DNA of 64,000 bases from Turritopsis dohrnii (GCA_027922465.2 BQMF02000045.1:1351380-1415379), one strand, 5' to 3'; counted from the stretch's first letter, positions 1-12,595 are shown. Numbers and translations: made by a program. The notes: a model not told the origin generated them from the sequence alone.

Positions 1-2557
1 TCTCAGAAAAACGAAAATGTGACTTTGTTTCCAATGTGGAAATTTTCTGAAAACAAATATAATCGCTTTACAATTTGAAGCAACATATCACATATAAGTG
101 AGTTTTGATATATTCTGTTCTTTTAAAAATTCATTTAAATTAAATTATGAATAATTATTCCTTTTCCCTTTCGAAATATCATGCTGAAAAAGATCAGAAA
201 GATCAGACGCCGAACATTTTCACGAAAATGAGTCGAAAATAATGCCGAAAATATCGAAAAAGGTAATAAGAAAATACAATGTAATAAAAATAAGGAATAT
301 TCAACTTTTTGTCAATATCTTATCTTTGAATATTGTATATTGTTTTATGGAATGAAAAATATTCAAATATTAAGTAAACAAACTGAAAGTAAGCTTAAAA
401 TAAACCAACGAATAAAAAAAAATTAAAATTAAAAAAATTAAAAAACAAAAAAATAGCATTGCCAGTTGCTTCTTAGTTTAAGGAGTAGTTACTTATTTTC
501 TCACTAATTTATTTCAATAGTTTGAATATGTTTGTTTATAGTTTATAAAGTATACGTGTAGAAGTGGATGAAGGCAAACAAAGTTACTGTAGTTGATCTG
601 TAAAGCTTGAACGCAATGTAGTTGAAAATGATAAACAAAGAAACGAGACATACCGTAATGTCGATAGTGACTCCTAAGAATATAACTAACAGGCACCCAA
701 GGCCCTTTTCCCAACGCATTCTAAATCAGAAAATAACAAAACAATAATGTCTTTGATCCAAAAAGCCCAGATAATAAAGGCTATGTATTTAATGCTTATT
801 TAAATGTAAAACCAAGTTGCCATTAATTTCATTATAAAAAAAAAACAATATGGATGTTATCTTCGTTTCTTTAACTTCATCTTCTACCAACTATCAGCAA
901 GAATAACTATTAGCACGATTTAAAGACAACTTACTTTTTTTATCGATTTATATTGACCCCTTTTGTTGTAATTAATTTCGGGTCCCGTTCTACATTTGGT
1001 TGTAAGTAAATTTTTAATTTTCTTTGTGTTAGCTAGAAACGCTAATGGGCTTGTTTTCGTTTACAATCGACAAGATGAATTAACACCGAGTGACACAATA
1101 CCCGAATTGAATCGGCACCCGCTACGCTATTGATTAGGTCACAGGCAAAATATGTGTAAGTTGCCGAAACTAAAAATTTAATGTTTGCGAAGCAAAGAAA
1201 AATAGTTTTCAGAATCTTTTTAATAATGATAATAATTTTTTTTCTGATAATATTTGTAAAAGTTTGAACCTTTTTTTTTCGAAAATGGCTTTTGCTCCCC
1301 TGTAGAGAAAACCTTTTGAGCATAATCAGAACTCAAAATTTTTAAATCGATTTAAAGGATATCTTACCTTTTCTTCCCTCAACAATCCGAGTAACCTTTT
1401 ACCTTTAAACAATCGATGTTCCAAATTCTTCCTCGATATGATTATCAATATATTTTTCAATTTAAACAGACATTTTTTTAAAAAAGAAAAATTCAATGCC
1501 TGTAATATATTTCGCGTAATTAAAATTTGTTATTCAATAGTAACGCATGCGCAAGATTTTTTTTCATAAAAAATCATACATGACACTTTATTTCTTCAGA
1601 ATAAAACTCATTTTCTGCATCAAACTGATCAGATGAATAGAATGTTTGTGGTTTTCGCTGTACTTAAACCACTGAAGCCATAAGCATTCACTCGACCGTC
1701 CCAAACAGCACTTTACCTATACAAATTAGTTATGTTTATTTCAGAGTATCAATCGAACACAATAAGCACACCCGTTGCGTTATGTTAACAGGGCATTGCT
1801 GCGCTTGTCTGATCGTTCATTCTCAATTAGACAAACATATCAGAATCTCTTTGTTTTTAAAACTAATTGTAAATAATTGAACAAATTCTTTTTTTTCGAT
1901 CAATTGTGATCGACTGATCGATCAGAAAGTTTAAAGAAAGCTTTTCGCGTTTTGTTTCAGCATCGTGTAACACAACTTGTACAGCCTCGTTTTGAAGAAT
2001 TTAATTGCTTTTTATGATCACACTTCGGAATGTGAATAACAACTGAATATTATTTAGTATTTAAATATAGCACTAATGATAAGATCTGAAACCAGTAAAA
2101 GGAGTAACAATATCATCGATTGAGAAGAAGGAGATGAAATAACAAGCTATCGAGATGTATGAGTGATACCCCCGATTTTATCAACCATTTGCACCAGGCC
2201 TTTTTATCATTGATTTGATACTCTCTAGTGACAAATTACGAGTAAAAATAACGTGGTCTTTCATCAAGCGCTTGAATAGTTTAAGTAGACTTTGAATCTC
2301 AAGAGACAACTTATTTTCATTTTGTGATATGAAGACTGGCTCCAAATTAGGGGTCAAACTGACAAATCATAATGGTGGAGCCATCAGCGCAAATGGTGTA
2401 TAACACGGTGTTCAAACAAAAACTCAGGAAAGGTCTATCTATACCAACATTAGCTTTTCGTAATGGGACTCACGTGGGATTTCCGCGCACCAAGTTATAC
2501 TTAAGTAATACCTAATACCTTGGAAATTCGCAACAGATAGATTCGATCCCCCGTTAG
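1..2557. other. Gene-free AT-rich stretch
   Basis: No open frame here shows domain similarity, codon-like composition or plausible splice partners. The sequence is AT-rich with many homopolymer A and T runs. I see no convincing inverted-repeat element before about 2.6 kb. It may be intergenic or intron of a gene whose exons lie outside the window. Confidence 0.5.
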
Positions 2558-2628
2558 GTGCGATGCGTTCATCATATTCGCAGTAGTTGTTTTAAAGAAT
2601 ATTTCTGCTTGTGTCAATTTTTCCTTAC

Positions 2629-3229
2629 TGGCCAAATTTTGAATATGATCATTGAAACGAATGGTTGTATCTTGTGCTTGAGAAGGCTCGTTTCAGTTTT
2701 TAAAGAGCTTTTTCAGCGATCAGCAAAGGGGGGGGGGGAGCTTGGGGGCTTGAGCCCCCCCCAACTTTTTTGTCAATTATGAGGATTTTCTTTTGCCTTT
2801 CCTAAAAGTTGGAAATCATGTTGAAATTATAGATTTTGAGTGCTTTTATAGGCAATCTGGAGGTAGTATTTTTTAAAAATTTTCTTGGCGCATCGGCTTG
2901 AGCCCCCCCAACTTTTTGTCAATTATGAGGATTTTCTTTTGCCTTTCCTAAAAGTTGGAAATCATGTTGAAATTATAGATTTTGAGTGCTTTTATAGGCA
3001 ATCTGGAGGTAGTATTTTTTAAAAATTTTCTTGGCGCATCGGCCTCAACCATGGTGGGGCCTCTTTCCCGGTAATACAGATTTATTGAGCCCCTACAACT
3101 CAAAATGTCTTGCTACGTCCCTGCTGGCCAAATTTTGAATATGATCATTGAAACGAATGGTTGTATCTTGTGCTTGAGAAGGCTCGTTTCAGTTTTTAAA
3201 GAGCTTTTTCACCGATCAGCAAAGGGATT
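2629..3229. repeat. Nested duplicated repeat with a G/C-run core
   Basis: A segment of about 100 bp starting CTGGCCAAATTTTGAATATG occurs at about 2629-2728 and again at about 3122-3229, in direct orientation and almost identical. Between them lies about 390 bp made of two tandem copies (about 148 bp each, from about 2749 and 2898) of a unit starting at CTTGAGCCCCCCC and ending near GGCGCATCGG. The right part ends in GCTACGTCCCTG, which resembles hAT-type terminal sequence; that assignment is inference. The simplest reading is an inserted element followed by a local segmental duplication. Confidence 0.7.
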
Positions 3230-3280
3230 CTACAGAAATCCTTGTGTTGGTAATTTCTACCTTCTTTACTTGATTACTAG

Positions 3281-3399
3281 CAGTGGGAAAATCTGTTGAA
3301 ATATCACTAAGAAGAAGTGCGTTTCTATGGAAATATGCACACTAATTCAATAAAAACGCTCTTCATCTGAGTGACGTTTTGACGATTTTGTCGTTGGGG
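3281..3399 (-). mobile_element. MITE family A copy (~120 bp)
   Basis: Reverse-oriented copy of the window's commonest element. It begins CAGTGGGAAAA, contains the GAAGTGCGTTTCTATGG and AAAACGCTCTTCATC blocks, and ends GACGATTTTGTCGTTGGGG. It lies next to the duplicated segment at 2629-3229. Confidence 0.75.
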
Positions 3400-3894
3400 T
3401 AAGCTAATTTCCGTAACAATGCGGTGTGATTCAATTTATTATTGGATTCCCTGCAAGTCATCTCATGGAAGAATAGAGTTTTTCAGATTTTCTAACCTAA
3501 TGGGGGAAAAACCAGTTCGGATGTGGTGGGTTAGTTTTGTAACATGTTCAAAACGAAAACACAAACCAAAAAAGCTAAATATAAGGTACTACTGAGCCGG
3601 CTTTCATGCATACGCGGAGCACAGCGCCTAGCCCTAAGGCATGCGAGCTTGACAAATTGACATAAAAGAATCGGAAATATACAAACTGATACATATGCGT
3701 ACTGGACTTATGTTAAATTGATAAGTGAAAACAAGAAACGGCTTGTGTAAACCCTCCAGTAAAAAAACTTTGACTTTAGCGAGTTGAGGTAGAACTTTAG
3801 TGAAGTAATTTAGTTCGTAGATAAAAAGCAACTGCTGATAAAAATCCAGTTGTTTGGAGAATTTTTGAAAGTATTAATTACAAAAAATGATATA

Positions 3895-3956
3895 CAGTCG
3901 ACTCTCGATAACTCGAATACTCGAACTTTTCGATATCTCAAACAATATTTCCGATT
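3895..3956. repeat. Half copy of TCGACTCTCGA terminal-repeat element
   Basis: ACAGTCGACTCTCGATAACT followed by repeated ACTCGAA/CTCGAAC words matches the left arm of the complete element at 46388-46510. No right arm was found nearby, so this looks like a solo or decayed end. Confidence 0.5.
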
Positions 3957-4182
3957 CCCTGGCTGATTTTCTCTCATTACAGGTAGAACTTTAGTGAAGT
4001 AGTTTAGTGAAGTCGCTTAGCTCGTAAATAAAAAGCAACTGATGATGAAAATCCAGAGATGTATTGATAGTGCTAGTTAAATTAACGGCATAATACAAAA
4101 ATGACATTTTAACAACCAAAAGTAAGCTACATATATTAACATAAAAGCAAAGTAGACATGCAGTAAAGTACAAAGCACAACT

Positions 4183-4500
4183 ACCGTAAAAGACCAAATA
4201 AGCGCCCCGACCGAATTAGCGCCCCTGTCGAATAAACGCCCCGGGGTCAGATCAAGCGCCCCGCTCAACCTGCGTTTTTAACCGTAGATGATGACGATGA
4301 AGAAGTCGACGAAGACACTGTTGTTATATATCTTCCAAATACTTTAGTTATGTTCTATTTCGTTGTTTCAGGATTTTTCTTATTGTTTTGTTCGCACCTT
4401 CAGTAGTTTAATTTTTTCCAAAGGAAAAAAATCGCTATGCTGAACATTTAAGAAAATTTAATAAGCACCCCTGCAGAATAAGCGCCCCCCATTGGAAAAG
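4183..4500. repeat. Degenerate AAGCGCCCC repeat element
   Basis: Short words of the form AATAAGCGCCCC recur at about 4196-4262 and again at about 4460-4490, separated by AT-rich DNA. The composition matches the arms of the complete element at 5210-5700, so this is probably a decayed relative. Borders are approximate. Confidence 0.5.
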
Positions 4501-5209
4501 CTTATCCAATGTGTTCCGAAAAACAAAATAATTTAGGGGAAGACATTGAAATGGACTAATCCTAATAGGTTGATGGCCTGCTGGATTTTGTATGTCTAAT
4601 TTAAAAAGAAGTTTGTACTTTACCCTTGACTGCAATAAAGAATAAAAACAAGCTAAATCAAACCTTGAATAACATTGACGCCAACACTTCTCTCCTTGTT
4701 CTCTTATTGGGTATTTCACCTTGGAAGGAAACAAACCCTTCGGTTGATTAGTTAATATCGAAAGTTCATATTGAAATCTCAAATAGGCTCATTTCTAATT
4801 TTTGGAATTTTGATCATTCAAATACTAGTAGAAAGTCAATATACACGCACTTTTTTTCGATTATATACAGTAACCGTCGCTTTCGACGCCCTCCGCAGCG
4901 ACTCTCGATTTTTGACATTCCGGTCTGTAAAATACACGCTCGAATTTTACAGACCAGAAAATCGATCACTGTTGAATTGCCCTAAAATCATTCAGATTAA
5001 GAATTTTGATTTTAACTTCAGGAGAGATCTCCAAAATGAATATGCTATTTCAAGCGACTCTGTTTTCATGTTTCCATGTCAATGCATTGATAAACAAATA
5101 AATAAACAAATGGTGGATTTTCAACAGAAAAATCCAAATTAGAACGCCCTTTTTTGAACAGGATATTTTCAATAATAATATCTAGGTCAAAAATGGCTAC
5201 AAAGTTAAA

Positions 5210-5700
5210 AATACCGTAATGCATCGATTAAACGACCCCCTTCTTTTAAACGCCCCCCCCGAATACCCGCCCCCCCCCCCCTTTTCAGGAGATTTTTAAA
5301 TAAACGCCCCCCTCTATTAGACGCCTTCCTCGAATAGACGCCCCTCTCTAGAGGGGGGCATTTATTAGAGACACACTAATTAAGGCATGTAGAACTACTA
5401 CATTGCATTGTTTCAGCCTCAATGTTTTCATTTTGTGTAAAAATATGGAAATTTGCGATAGACGCCTTTCTTTTTAAATTTTAAACTTTAACTTTGTCTT
5501 TATTGACGATGATCTTGAAGTTTAATTTTGTATATTTTTTATCGATGTTTATATTTAGTTTATATTTACGAAAAAGAAGAGTTTCACAAAAATTCAATAG
5601 ACGCCCCCCTCTTTTAAACGCCCCCCTCGAATAGACGCCCCCTAAAAATTCAAAAAAATTTAATAACGCCCCGGGCGTCTAATCGAAGCATTACGGTATT
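5210..5700. mobile_element. ~490-bp terminal-inverted-repeat element with GCCCC-rich arms
   Basis: The left end AATACCGTAATGC is mirrored by GCATTACGGTATT at the right end. The similarity continues inwards (TCGATTAAACG against CGTCTAATCGA), giving arms of about 30 bp. Inside each arm the word AATAGACGCCCCCCTC and variants recur, and the centre is AT-rich and non-coding. No transposase is encoded, so it is a non-autonomous MITE-like element. Related scraps occur at about 4183-4500, 18660-18785 and 34140-34185. Confidence 0.8.
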
Positions 5701-5898
5701 ATTAGAATATCTTGAAAATATTGTAAGAATATCTTGAGGATATTTCTTCGTTCAATTGAGAATACTAACAGAGAGATGCTCATTCACGAGAGTTTTCCAG
5801 TCGTTGCTAAGGTTACACAACTTGATGATTGATGATGATGTAAAAAAAAGCCGATTTTAGTAAAAAGATAAGAAAATTTATAAAAGAAAATCAAAGTT

Positions 5899-7163
5899 TC
5901 ACAATCTTATTTGCTTCTCACAAACGGAACATTTGCAAACGATTTTCATCTTGCAACGTAAATAACGACAGTCATTCAAATTTTTTACGCACACAATATT
6001 TTTATCTACTTTGCTGTTGGTCGTAATTACTTTGCTTTCGGTTTGAGCGTCTTCAAGAAGAGTAGCCAAAGCGGGCGCTCGGGTTTTCGGATTCCCAGTT
6101 AATTGTGAAGACCTCCTTTGAGTTTTCTGAACGTCAGGTCTTTCAATAGAATCCAAGGAAAACCGCTTTGTGGCGACGACATTTCTTGTAGCAGGCGTCA
6201 TGTCGGTAAATGAGCACAACGACATAGGAAAACGCGTATTCGAAGATCGTCGATTCAATAACCTATTATTGTTTCCGAGAGAATTTATTGATTTCTGATT
6301 GGATGGTTTTCTTTTCAAGTCTATTTGGAGTTCACCCATTGGTTGAACGTCTGCATATTTATGATTCTTAAGCGCATCAATGGAAGCATGCCGTTTGGAA
6401 GAGCGATCGCTGCCAGCTGTTTTGACTCTCGGAAGGTTGAAGGGTGCTATTTGAAGTTTTAATCCTTGAGGCGTAGTCAACCTGGGCGCAGTTAACATAA
6501 GCGACTGTTTGTTCAAGGTGCCACTACTTTTCCTGTCTTTTAAGTCCGTTCTTTCGAGACTAGCTTTTCTGTTTCTGCGTGGAAGAAGTTTTATACTGTC
6601 ATCATTCGAAAAGACTTTTATATTATCATCATTTTGTTCAGTAGAGCTATTTGTCAATCCTTCTGTAGTAACGACAGCCATCTGGCAAATTTCTTCAGGA
6701 GATATTGAGCTCCTCCGTTGTTGTACCATGTTACAAGCTGCTCTTAGTTTCGAGAAACCATCTGGTGATATTGACGCTCTACGATGGAGTGCGTTTAATT
6801 TTTGCAAGTGCGCTTGTGACAAGAGGTCGGGATTAATTGACGAACGACGTCGGCTCAATTCGACGCTCCATAATTTGGGAATGTCGTCCTCTTCGTCGGT
6901 ACTGTCGGAATCTTCGTCGACAGCAGGAATTTTTCCACACTCTATCACCTTGTTTAAAAACACTCCATCACAATTTTCGGCATTTTTCGTCTTCGGAGAA
7001 TCTCTTTCTTCATCATTTATTTTATTCGCTGAGGACGTATTACAGTTTTCAGTCTTTCTTAATACATTCTCTTCTTCATCGTTCCAGATCGCCTCCTTCT
7101 TGTAGTCAGCATATGCTTGCATGAAATGTCTGGAACCATTGGCTGAGATCATTACCGCATTAT
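5899..7163 (-). CDS. Disordered Ser/Arg-rich protein with 22-residue repeats (5' exon not found)
   Basis: I do not recognise a family. The exon opens at a clear acceptor (TTTCTTCAG before 7163) and runs open to a stop at 5899. The first in-frame ATG is at 7152 and would give 417 residues. From that Met the protein has an acidic run (about 78-90), then three consecutive 22-residue units starting at residues 101, 123 and 145. Each unit opens with (R/H/Q)RR(R/A/S)S and continues (S)I(N/S)P(D/E), a basophilic-kinase-like site. A long Ser/Arg/Lys-rich disordered middle follows, and the C-terminus has six cysteines in 24 residues (388, 395, 400, 406, 408, 411). No signal peptide or membrane segment is present. 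It may be a phosphorylated scaffold or regulator, but that is inference. If the upstream exon is coding, three residues (N-A-V) precede the Met in frame. Confidence 0.65.
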
Positions 7164-9510
7164 CTGAAGAAATAAAGTTTTATTTATTGGTGACGTCATA
7201 AATTGAGGGCGTGATCAATAAGTATGGAGATCAAAACACTGTTTCATTTTTTAAGTTGGTGTTCACAAGGACTTCCAATAAGAGATCTCATTTGATAAGT
7301 GAAAAGTTCAATTTAGGTAAAAAAGATTATTTTTTGAACATACTTTTAAATCATCACGATATAGTTAAGGACCCCAGTTAAGATACAGTTTTCCCCACTC
7401 TTTAACGATGATCGATAACTTATAACATCATACAGTTCCTTAAAAACAAATGCGCTTGATCAGAAAGTCAACAGTTCTCTTAAGGCATTTCGTCATAAGT
7501 ATACTTGTTTTGTGACGTAAAATCATGGATTTACATAAGGTAAACAAAACAGACCTGTTTCTTCACAAATAAACAACACATACCAAAACAAAAGAGTTAT
7601 ATAAACAACTTGCTCGTTGCATAAACCAATGCAGATACAACTATCAAAAGAAAGCAAACATTAAGAGCGAAGATGTTTTAAACTTTATTTTAGTGGCGTG
7701 TGACCATAGAATATCGTCACAAGAGGTTTGCCAAGGTATTACATGTCCGTTAACATACGATTGTTTTTTCAAAAGTGCTGACAAAATGGTGTCAAGTAGA
7801 TCGGATTAATTTCATCCTGTTGATAGAAGGAAAGAAAGCGTATATTTTGACATCGAAAATTGAGTATTTACTTATAATTGATTTTCTTTATGGTTTTATG
7901 TAATGCTAAAGAGACGAAGATAATCTTCAAATTTGGTAAGGGGCGGATGTTCTCTAAAGTTAACGATCGATTGATCACGTGAAATGTTTGTTCCTCTGAG
8001 CGTCCATACTTCCAAGTTGGTAGCTAACTTACCACCAACGATTCATACATGATCGATCCAAGTTTGTCTTACTCGGAAGAGTAACCCTGCACAACTATTT
8101 TCTGCTCTTCACACACACACTCAAATAAGACATCAAAACATCGATATGGTTAATCCTTCTCTTGAACGTCTTTACAGTTACTTGAGTTCCACGTCTTAAT
8201 AAAATGGTTAAATGATTTCGTCCTACTTCTAGACGCGTGTGTGAGGCAGACGACGCCATGTCTGTCCTGACAAAAACAAATTAGTTGTCAAAAATTATTC
8301 GACGTTGAACTGCTACGGCTTATAAAAACCTTCGACTGTACTTGGATCCCCTCTAAAAACTCTGATGGAAACTAAACTTTTGATTTTCTGACATTTAAGT
8401 ATGTGTTACAAAATCAAAAATAAATATTCCCGCCTGACAGATGAAGTTGTTATCACGTCTAGAAATCACTGTAAACAATTTACGAAACAGATTCATGTTA
8501 TTATTTACGTCTATAGTTCAATGTTCAAGAATACGTCATAAAAACATTTGAATCCATGCGTTACAAGATTCGTCTGCGTACCCGTCCATTTTTTACACAA
8601 AAACCAAGATTTTTATTTGTTAATGTATAAAGGAGTTCAGGCTAGATACGTTTTTAATGTTCTTCATTATTTCCAAATGTTGCCACAAATGAGGTTCTAT
8701 TTAAAATATCCATAAGTAGGTCGGAGAATACGAGGTACTGGATATGTACACAATGATCGTGGACTTATGAGAAAGAGATCAGACAGCCAAGGTGTGTAGT
8801 GGTGTAAACTTCCCAGTGAATCCATTGCGGCCCGTGTTCGAAGCTCAGTCGTATCTCTACTTCACTCCGATGTGCTTTAAATGTATCTGCCGAGAAAACA
8901 CCATCTATGCTGTATTATCAAGTTTCGCTTCGTTCCTATGTATACAATTGTGCCATATAATTTTATTAATTAGCGATTCACTCATTATTTCCATTCCATA
9001 GTAAAATAACTAAAAACACTTATAATCAAAAAACACTTATAATCTTTCTCTGACGATGAACACTTGTTAGTGAGGTCGAATATATAGCTAGAAAGAAAAC
9101 ATAACCTTGTTCTTTCTTTCCAAAATGAACCTTCTGCCGATATTATTTGTATAAAAATCTTTCAAATGAAGCCATCATACTTGAAGGCTAGTTTCTAAGG
9201 CAGAACATCAGGAACACCATACTGGCCTTCAAGAAAAAATCCATGAAGCGCTATCTGCAACTACTAGTGCACACTGGCCTTCGTACAAGTTAGAGCAGTG
9301 CTATACGTATCTATGGCGGTAAGTCAACTACTAGTTGCAAAACGGCGGGCGGAAAAACCGACCATAGCAGATGGAAGCCCAAGGACTAAAAACGTCCGCT
9401 TACTTATTTACTAGTCAACTGCCAGTTTTAAGTCAACGGGTAGAAGTCCCCAAAAAGGATGAGGGATGAAACTGTGTAGTTACTTACATAGGGCTCATCT
9501 GCATTAGATA

Positions 9511-9629
9511 CCCAGTGGGCAAAACTGTAAAAAAGTCACCTCGATGAAGATCATTTTTATTGAAATAGTGTGTACATTTCTATTGAAATGTACTCCTTTG
9601 CAGTGATTTTTTAACAATTTTCCCGCTGG
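9511..9629 (+). mobile_element. MITE family A copy (~119 bp)
   Basis: One of the best-preserved forward copies. It starts CCCAGTGGGCAAAACTG, has the central ATTTTTATTGAAATAGTGTG and TATTGAAATGTACTCC blocks, and ends AACAATTTTCCCGCTGG. The two ends are inverted repeats of about 20 bp with mismatches, and there is no coding capacity. Confidence 0.85.
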
Positions 9630-11108
9630 ATAGATCGTTTACCTTATCTCTTAACGTATCAACTTTCTCAAGAGGATAGATACTAAAACATATTATGGTA
9701 ATAAAATATTGTACTCGCCATAAGACATCTTTTTATAAAGGCAAAGTAAATAAAGAAGTTTTTCTTCTTTAGAAAAGTTATACCTTCAATAAATCAACGT
9801 GATGACGCAACAAATGACCGTAAAGAAGAGAGTCATACAAAATATCACTCACGACATTATGCTTCATAGACTTTATGCAAGTTTGCTTGGACTATATAAT
9901 GGCTTTTCGTATTTTTAAGTTTCGACAACATGAAAAGATTAGTTACTTAGTAACGTTTATTATCAGTTTCATGCCAACTTCTGATATCCTTGTGATTAAG
10001 TTTAGAAAGTTTTAAAAAAAAAGATACTTTAAGAGATTAAGAAGTGCTGTGCGTTTTAATACCACGTCTACACAAAACCTACGATAACTCACTAATTAAT
10101 AGTTTTAATTCTCGATACTTAATAAAAGGGAATGAATATCTATACATTTCTTGCATTTTTTTTCGATGCATATTTGCACGTAGTCACTTCAGCAAGTCGT
10201 CCCTCAGAAAACCAAAAGTACAAAAACAAACCCAATAGAAACAATATTTTGTCGCTACGTAACAATTTCCCCATATCTCATGAGCACAGTCATTCAATTA
10301 GGCATCAGTACCTATAATCCCGTTACAAAATATTTGGGAAAATCCTGTTTCCCCTGATTTCAATATTGTATGAAGTACTAAAGGCTCTCAGCTGTTTTTC
10401 TTCACCTCCAAAACATTCTGTTATCTTTCAACATAAACGGCATTGAATTTTGGGACAGGGAAAACCTGCCTCATCAACTTGCAGGGGCATTTTCCCTTCT
10501 ACAATCAACTTTTTAGGTTTTGCGTGGAGGATTCTAGTGCTTTTTTATCAAGCATACAATTATATGTTTATTCATTTTGAAACACGACACTTCCAGTCCA
10601 CAATTCTGAAACTGGGTTATATTTCCACCGAGCTTGAAGTATTTGCAGTAAAATTCAGCTAAAGTTTTTGCTGTGGTCAAGAATCAGAAGTTCAACTCAA
10701 ATGACAAAACGTTTCCTAAAAATCAATTATTTTGACATTTTCCCATCAAGGGAAACGAAAGTGGAACCTAATCTATTATTTCATTTAACAAAATATATCC
10801 AACAGGTGTCTTAATCTGTATAGCATGTTTTGCATTTTAAAATCAACTACGTTTCTTTAATGTTCATAAATATTTTGGCAATCTTTGGAAACAGTAAAAT
10901 CGAACTTAAATTCGAACTCATATGTTCATCCATGTGCTGAAAAATGTCATTGTTTACTGATCTCTATTTTCCACAAGAAAAGTATTAGACTTATGGTAAA
11001 ATGATCTGACACCAATTAAGCAAGGGAAAAGTTGATCAAACCGGAGGAGATGGCCATAAAACGTCATCGATGTATTCTGTGAGGTGTTCGAGTTTAGGGC
11101 TACGTTAG

Positions 11109-11279
11109 CAGTATTCTCTCTAACTCGAACCTTGAAGAGGAAAACTAAATCGTTCGAATTATGGAGAGTTCGAGTTATAGAGAGTGATATTGCTAGGTTT
11201 TAGCTTGAAGAGACCCACGGTTCAGTTCGAATTATGGAGAGCTCGAGTAATGAAAGGTCGAATTACAAAGAGTCTACTG
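11109..11279. mobile_element. pogo/Tigger-like MITE
   Basis: Left end CAGTATTCTCTCTAACTCGA and right end TCGAATTACAAAGAGTCTAC followed by TG are imperfect inverted repeats. Internal AATTCGAA/GAGTTCGA words are typical of the other members at 30222, 32896 and 63330. TA flanks are expected for pogo-type elements. The class assignment is inference from the termini. Confidence 0.6.
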
Positions 11280-12569
11280 TAGGTTTCACGTAAAGGTATT
11301 TCTTTCTTATGCCACGAATTGTGCCTCACCCAAATTTTGATATCCAAATAAGGCGACACCAAATATTGAAATAGAGGAACTTAGGTAAGTTTCATTTTGT
11401 TATTGTAATGCATTGTAATCATTGTTCTTGTAATCCTGACCTTGGAGGTCTTATTGAAATATGAAGTTCCTATGGAGATCTGAAGTTCTAATGGAGATAT
11501 AAAGTTCTTATAAACCAGATATATAATTATCTCTCATTTAGATTGGAAGTGCTGGTACTTGGTTGACATAAGACGTTTTTACTTAACCAAGATTTCTCAC
11601 AGATTTTCTTGTTTACACAGTTATAAGTGAAAAACTTCAATAACATAATGGGTATGGTCATCTCTGCTATATCACCTCATTGTTCTCACAGCTATTATGG
11701 TTACAATATTGCTCATTTCTGCAGCAATGTTTTGTTGAAGATAACGTAAAACATACAGCACTATTTTCTGACTGAATATTTCCTCATCATTGCCAAAATA
11801 CATGCGTAAAAAATAGAGATATTTAATAAAAACGTGCGTGATAAAACTCCACATTCCCACAATGTCCAACAAACAACATGTACAAAATAATAATACGAAA
11901 ATCGAGACACAGAGGTTAGGAGAAAACATGGAAGATAAATTATATTTCTTCACACTACCAAATCAATTTCTCCGTAGTTTTATATTTTCGTTTAGATATC
12001 CAATATGTCTGGATGGTCAAAATCTTAAGAAAAGATTTTTATCGGAATCTTTAACAGCTATCAACAAGCAATTCTCAATCTCGACAATGTAGCAGTAGTG
12101 TATCATGCTATTTGGAGACCGTGGTACATGGAGCTATACACTTACGTTTCTGCTGAAGATATATACATTTATTTACTCTTTAGTAGTGTGAATGCGATGT
12201 TATAAATATAAAATCGGAATTGTTGTTATCTCGTACAGATAAAGTCAAAAATGTTACACTTTCCAATAGGGATAATTAGTGAAAAAAAATAAACAAACGA
12301 AACAAAAAAAAATAAGCTACAAAGATTTTCCTAAAATAAGAAATCTTTCTTCATTTTTTCATTCTTTCTTCTCTTCTTTGTCGTTGGTGTTGATGGTGAT
12401 GTTGTTGCGGTAAATCTACTTTGTACTTTCCAAATGATAACTTCTTTTTGTTTCTTGAATTGGCATCGTTCTTTACTCATTGATATTACAAAAAAAAGTT
12501 GATTTCCAAAAAGTTGTTAATACTTTAAAACACAAAGCATTTGATTTTTTTTAGTCGGTTGATACTTTG

Positions 12570-12575
12570 TTTATT
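12570..12575 (-). promoter_or_regulatory. Candidate poly(A) signal of nematogalectin
   Basis: AATAAA on the minus strand, about 20 bases past the stop codon at 12596. The position would give an unusually short 3' UTR, and other AT-rich hexamers exist further on. Confidence 0.35.
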
Positions 12576-12595
12576 TTTGTTGGTTCCCCACATAT

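Larger units (their letters stand above)
7164..12569. other. Intergenic or intronic stretch with scattered MITEs
   Basis: About 5.4 kb without a supportable gene. It should contain the 5' exon(s) of the Ser/Arg-rich gene if that gene is spliced as its acceptor suggests, but I could not identify one. It holds one family A MITE (9511-9629) and one pogo-like element (11109-11279). A run of GAAGTTC...ATGGAGA words at about 11460-11515 is a weak local repeat. Confidence 0.5.

Noticed and set aside
6509..7105. 198-residue open frame on the plus strand
   Set aside because: It is the mirror of the Ser/Arg-rich minus-strand exon. The minus frame has the 22-residue repeats and a splice acceptor, and the plus frame has neither.
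8097..8259. Minus-strand ATG frame starting MASSASHTRLEVGR as the missing first exon of the Ser/Arg-rich gene
   Set aside because: It is open for about 54 codons with a fair start context, but the plausible donors (GTAGGA, GTAACT, GTAAAG) all leave phase 0, while the acceptor at 7163 needs phase 1 to keep the frame. I did not join them.
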